From: Paragonimus westermani
Taxonomy: Eukaryota > Platyhelminthes > Trematoda > Plagiorchiida > Troglotrematidae
Assembly (NCBI GenBank): GCA_008508345.1
Contig: QNGE01000953.1
Coordinates: 1 to 64,000 of the forward strand
Direction: 5' to 3'
DNA length: 64,000 nt
The notes under the pieces are model-generated. The model was not told where the DNA came from, did not search any database, and was given only the letters and a program-made list of their open reading frames with translations. This document shows positions 60,701-64,000 of the stretch, piece after piece. Position numbers and translations under genes: made by a program. Each line of letters opens with the position of its first letter. Positions within the stretch are counted from its first letter, which is position 1.

Positions 60701-62216
60701 AAACGACTGATAGTGGAAACAACTGACAATCACAGATGTACCAATGATTAAGCAGTATAATTTTACATTAAATGAACACAATCGTGAAAGATGATGCATT
60801 GAGTTGAAAATGTTCTAAAAGTGCCATATCACACTCACATAATCATAAATATAGTTGACAGACAACCAATTCTTATGGACCACTCAGTGTCATATAACCA
60901 GTAGCGCTTGTTTTTTTCAGTTTAACGGTTACAATGATTCGGAAGAGAAATGATGATCTAGGTCAATTTTCTCAGCTTGGATGTAATCTCTTTTTGACAC
61001 TGGAACTAATATTATAGTTTTTTTTGTAGGCTAGTCAGAGACCTCTGTGTACTATTTTTGAACCCAGCTGAGTACCTTATTCGAGTACTTCACATTGAAC
61101 GTGGAAATATAATCGAGCCACTAATAGCAACTAGCCCGGGAAATATTTCGGAATTCGCAGGTTACGCATAACGCTGCTTTGTTCAAGAAAAGTAGGAGTT
61201 TCTTAGAAAAAATAAGTTCTGAGAAGATCTGTTCTCAACATTTTTATGTTTAACTACAGTGACTCACTCTACTTGAATTTTTGAGACCGTTGGTTTCAAA
61301 ATCAATTCTTATGCGCAGTAAAGCCGGAAGCGTTGCCGAATTTCCGCCAAAGCCTGAATTTGAAAACAACCGTCGTTCCTCTCCTAGCGGGCGGTAAGTT
61401 TGCTTCCTACATGATTTTCACGTTTGTACTGCATAGCAAAATTGACGTTGTTAATTTAATGGATGGAGAACGCGTTTCTAAAACGCAATAATTCTCCACT
61501 ACGCAGACATCTTAAAGTGTCTACAGAGAGCAAGTAGGTTGTGAAATTAAAGAAACATTAATTTTGCTCATTTGACAGCCAGGTTTTGAAGTAATTGATG
61601 GGAATGTGATTTCAGGTACTGGAGAATTATTTTATGTCACGTGTCTCCAATCCTACGAAGAATTCAAACCAGACGATGTTAACGTTGTGTAAATGCAAGT
61701 GTCCGAATCTAGGCTGTTCAAGATGGTCAGTCGGAAGTACCTAGATATTCGCCAAATCAAATTCAAAACTTCGAGCAATATTACGCTGCTGGTAAAAATC
61801 AGTGTCAGCCACATTTATTTTGCGGAACTTCTTGGAAAAATTGACCACAGTCATTCGATTCTGCACCAAAAACAAAAGAACGAACTGTGCAACAGTTATT
61901 GTAGCATCACTACTATGTGTCGACTCGATCGGCTCAACACTCTCAAAGAAACTTATGCCACTCCAACAATCAGGCTCACAGTGGAGACTTCTGAATTACT
62001 TGATGACTGCAATCCATTGTCACTTCGTTGCTCTATTCATTACGCTCCCCTAGTTCGGTTACTGGTATCTTGCGATAAACTAACGTTGTGCCGTGAACCT
62101 TGACGTATCGACGTTGTGATCAGTACACACAGGTCGGAGAGCTACGTTTCGGAGGCGGGGTATTTACAGTAATTATCCAGAGATGGATGCGAGGACCCGC
62201 AGTTTGATGTTAGTAC

Positions 62217-62389
62217 TCAACGAAGGTGGTTGTATAAGATTCGTTAAGCTTTTTTCCGTCAAAACTGTATGTTGAATCAGTAATCCACATGCATCGTTTA
62301 GTGTAAGTCTTGCGAGTTGATAAACTGCTAAACTGGCGTTATCCGATAGCTGATCCCGGTAGAGTATCTTGTTGGCTGGGCGGAATTCT
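62217..62389 (-). CDS. Candidate upstream exon, Ig D-G strand region (weak)
   Basis: Between an AG at 62391-62390 (cagA) and a GT at 62216-62215 (TTGAgtacta) the minus strand is open for 173 bases, phase 2 in and phase 1 out. The phase-1 end would join exon 55829 as A+AT, giving an N-G-P domain start. The peptide includes LARLTLNDACGLL, loosely like the E-F strands of an Ig domain (L-x-L-x-D-x-x-G), but the usual Y-x-C is displaced. No tryptophan-containing upstream half was recognised. The splice sites are ordinary, and the only strong support is phase agreement plus composition. It could be a chance open stretch. Confidence 0.38.
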
Positions 62390-64000
62390 CTGTTGATCAG
62401 TAACGTTTGATTATTTGAATCAATTATGAAATTTACCGAAATAACTGTCAAAGATTTGCTGTGAAGTTTTATAAAGCATATGTGAGTGTCAACTTCTGGT
62501 CCATGTGCTTGGGAACCACTTTTTCAAACACATTTGTTGCATGAACACTACAATTATGCGAGACAAAACCCAAGACAATAAGGCTGAGGTCAGTTAAAGA
62601 AAAGGCCGTTTGTCGCCTCACGTTTCTGGGCAGAAGCGGTTCGGAATGACAAAATAAAATGGCTGTGGGCTCAGGCTAATGCATGCAATGTTGCAGTGAG
62701 GGAGCTACTTGAGTCAGCTAGACGAATGACGAGACATGGGTCATCTCGTAAGGCAAGACATGAGTGAAAAATAATCTGTTCTAACAAGTGTTTAAGCACG
62801 TTGACAGCATTTCAATACTCTTCAAAGGGCGCAGCACCTTCGAAATAAACCTCAAATGTTACGACTGCTTCTAATGGGTTAGTTTCAACTATTATCTATG
62901 GACATTAGACAAAGCTGAACTGAGAAGCGTGTATTAGAAAATTGCGACGTAACCTGTGTGATCTTCTAATTCGGTATAAGCTTTTCAAAGGGTTCGTGGT
63001 TAACAGTAACGTACACAATAGTTGGTTCTCCTCAGAAGAAACTTTTGTTTTTAGTAAAGGTTCTGTTCTCTGTAAGCTAAGTGAAGACCCTTAGAATTAC
63101 CATAACGTTAGTTCTGTGAATTTCGACCGTATGTGCTGTGTAATGCTTGCGACGGTCAAAAGTAGTGATAAGTTTATGGGCCTGGTTGTTTCACCGAATC
63201 CCGACGAATTGGTCTAACAGTGACTGAACTTTTTACAACATACGAATTTGTGGGTGATATGTTGCAGGTTATTTTTTTTCAGCATCCCACTCCAGTTATA
63301 TGCAGTAACCAGCTTGATGTGATCAATGGGGTCATGTTCGTTCTAGATATCAAGTGATTTACTCGAAAGGTCTGCTGATTTCGGCTGTTACACTGAATAT
63401 GGTGTGTAATCTAATCGTTAGGAAAAGTTGGCGTTCATTGTTTCGCCGAGAGCAAAGGTTTTGAGAAACATGCCGTTACGCACAAGATGTGAGTTTCAAA
63501 ACGATCAGTCCAATGAGGTTGAAATTGAACAAACCGTGTATAGAGATTCGTTTTGAGTGATTTTGGTAAGTGTTTGGCAGAGCACCCCACCTTTCTTCTG
63601 GTGAATCTAAAATCTTTACACATAGGATTGATTTGGGGTTGATCTGTAGAATCAGACAAAATGGACAATCAGTTGTCCTCTTGAGACTGTCGTATTTAAA
63701 TCTGATCAGCGCAGTCAATTTACCGAACTTTCTTCAAATACATGTGGTCAAAACAAGAGCAGCCTCATTTGCGTGGTCTCTGTATCGAATACTGGAAGCA
63801 GAACTGAGGCCTGTAGGATACATTTGCCCTTTTTTGAGGAGATTGTGAGAGGGACGAACGCTCAGTAAGAACCGCTTGGACGAGTTGATGGTTAGGACAT
63901 ATAAGTTGATAATTTGTCTCTACCAGGATGCATTTAAACATAATGCAGATACTGGTAATAAATACAAGTGAAGGAATTTGACAACGAAACCCAGAAAGCA
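62390..64000. other. Upstream end of window, no recognised feature
   Basis: If the gene continues upstream, the remaining Ig exons and the signal peptide lie here or beyond. I found no convincing Ig motif. ORFs at 63435-63848 on both strands overlap each other and have no family resemblance. Confidence 0.4.

Larger units (their letters stand above)
55830..62216. other. Intron or intergenic sequence with foldback and repeat R1 copy
   Basis: On the model this separates exon 55829 from the weak exon 62217. It contains the inverted repeat at 56261-56387 and the R1 copy at 60560-60700. A plus ORF of 136 codons at 61693-62103 and a minus ORF at 57780-58142 are open but not recognisable. The plus-strand segment 57716-57900 (DWLRLMASFPERGT) looks like a dispersed-repeat translation, which I cannot confirm here. 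Confidence 0.5.
602..62389 (-). other. Gene model: multi-exon Ig/FN3 adhesion receptor (partial at both ends)
   Basis: This entry joins the exons listed separately below. Read on the minus strand, they encode consecutive immunoglobulin domains and then fibronectin type III modules. The chain 55829-8677 is supported by matching codon phases at each junction, and several Ig motifs (for example Y-G-P domain starts, and F-C-K joined to A-T-N-L-V-G) are rebuilt across splices. The architecture of at least six Ig domains followed by FN3 is typical of cell-surface adhesion receptors such as nephrin/hibris; other Ig-FN3 families (turtle/IGSF9, echinoid) are possible because the start and the cytoplasmic end are missing. 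Many N-x-S/T sites fit an extracellular product. Introns are mostly 1.7-8.9 kb, with one of 291 bp and one of 45 bp. No signal peptide, membrane helix, promoter or poly(A) site was identified. Domain identity is clear; orthology is inference. Confidence 0.85.

Noticed and set aside
1..64000. CRISPR arrays, bacterial operons, riboswitches or rRNA
   Set aside because: No regularly spaced direct repeats, no dense coding, and clear spliceosomal gene structure; the window is eukaryotic.

Overview
The window looks like a piece of a parasitic flatworm genome, most likely a trematode. It is AT-rich, almost gene-free by ORF length, has multi-kilobase introns, and carries Penelope-like retroelements (PLEs) and a tRNA-derived SINE containing a hammerhead ribozyme, an arrangement known from the Smalpha repeats of schistosomes. 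The species assignment is inference; no search could be run.

One host gene fills the window on the minus strand, entering beyond 64,000 and leaving below position 602. I rebuilt it exon by exon from protein motifs, consensus GT/AG sites and codon phase. Thirteen exons are supported to different degrees: 62217-62389 (weak), 55395-55829, 48824-48949, 48652-48778, 46660-46976, 41872-42189, 34221-34487, 25076-25332, 16410-16587, 11874-12168, 8677-8835, 8286-8385 and 2370-2559 (moderate), plus a further fibronectin exon at 602-695. Nearly every junction from 55829 down to 8677 agrees in phase and restores an immunoglobulin motif across the splice. The product is an extracellular adhesion receptor with at least six Ig domains followed by one or two fibronectin type III (FN3) domains, resembling nephrin/hibris-type or related Ig-FN3 receptors. 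Signal peptide, membrane helix and cytoplasmic tail lie outside the window or were not found. One exon (11874-12168) needs a one-base change in an A5 run to read through.

The introns hold the mobile DNA. (1) Two PLE copies, both on the plus strand and both in the intron 34488-41871: a long one at 35826-37479 with a 429-codon ORF (reverse transcriptase plus GIY-YIG nuclease) but a mutated YxDD motif, and a more decayed one at about 40018-41080. (2) A SINE-like family with Pol III A/B boxes and a hammerhead: copies at 19683-19830, 27541-27760 (ribozyme canonical at every core position), 30478-30652, and tail or degenerate pieces at 27275-27369 and 52660-52830. (3) A second repeat family with a PLE-style minimal hammerhead whose stem III is the palindrome ACGT: 16881-16975, an almost perfect inverted pair at 33428-33594, and a degenerate copy at 60560-60700. 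(4) A foldback repeat at 56261-56387.

The most interesting signals are the apparently intact hammerhead ribozyme in a tRNA-like SINE, the inverted-repeat hammerhead oriented so that it would be transcribed within the host pre-mRNA, an Ig domain that has lost both canonical cysteines, and the single-base frame break in an otherwise well-conserved exon.
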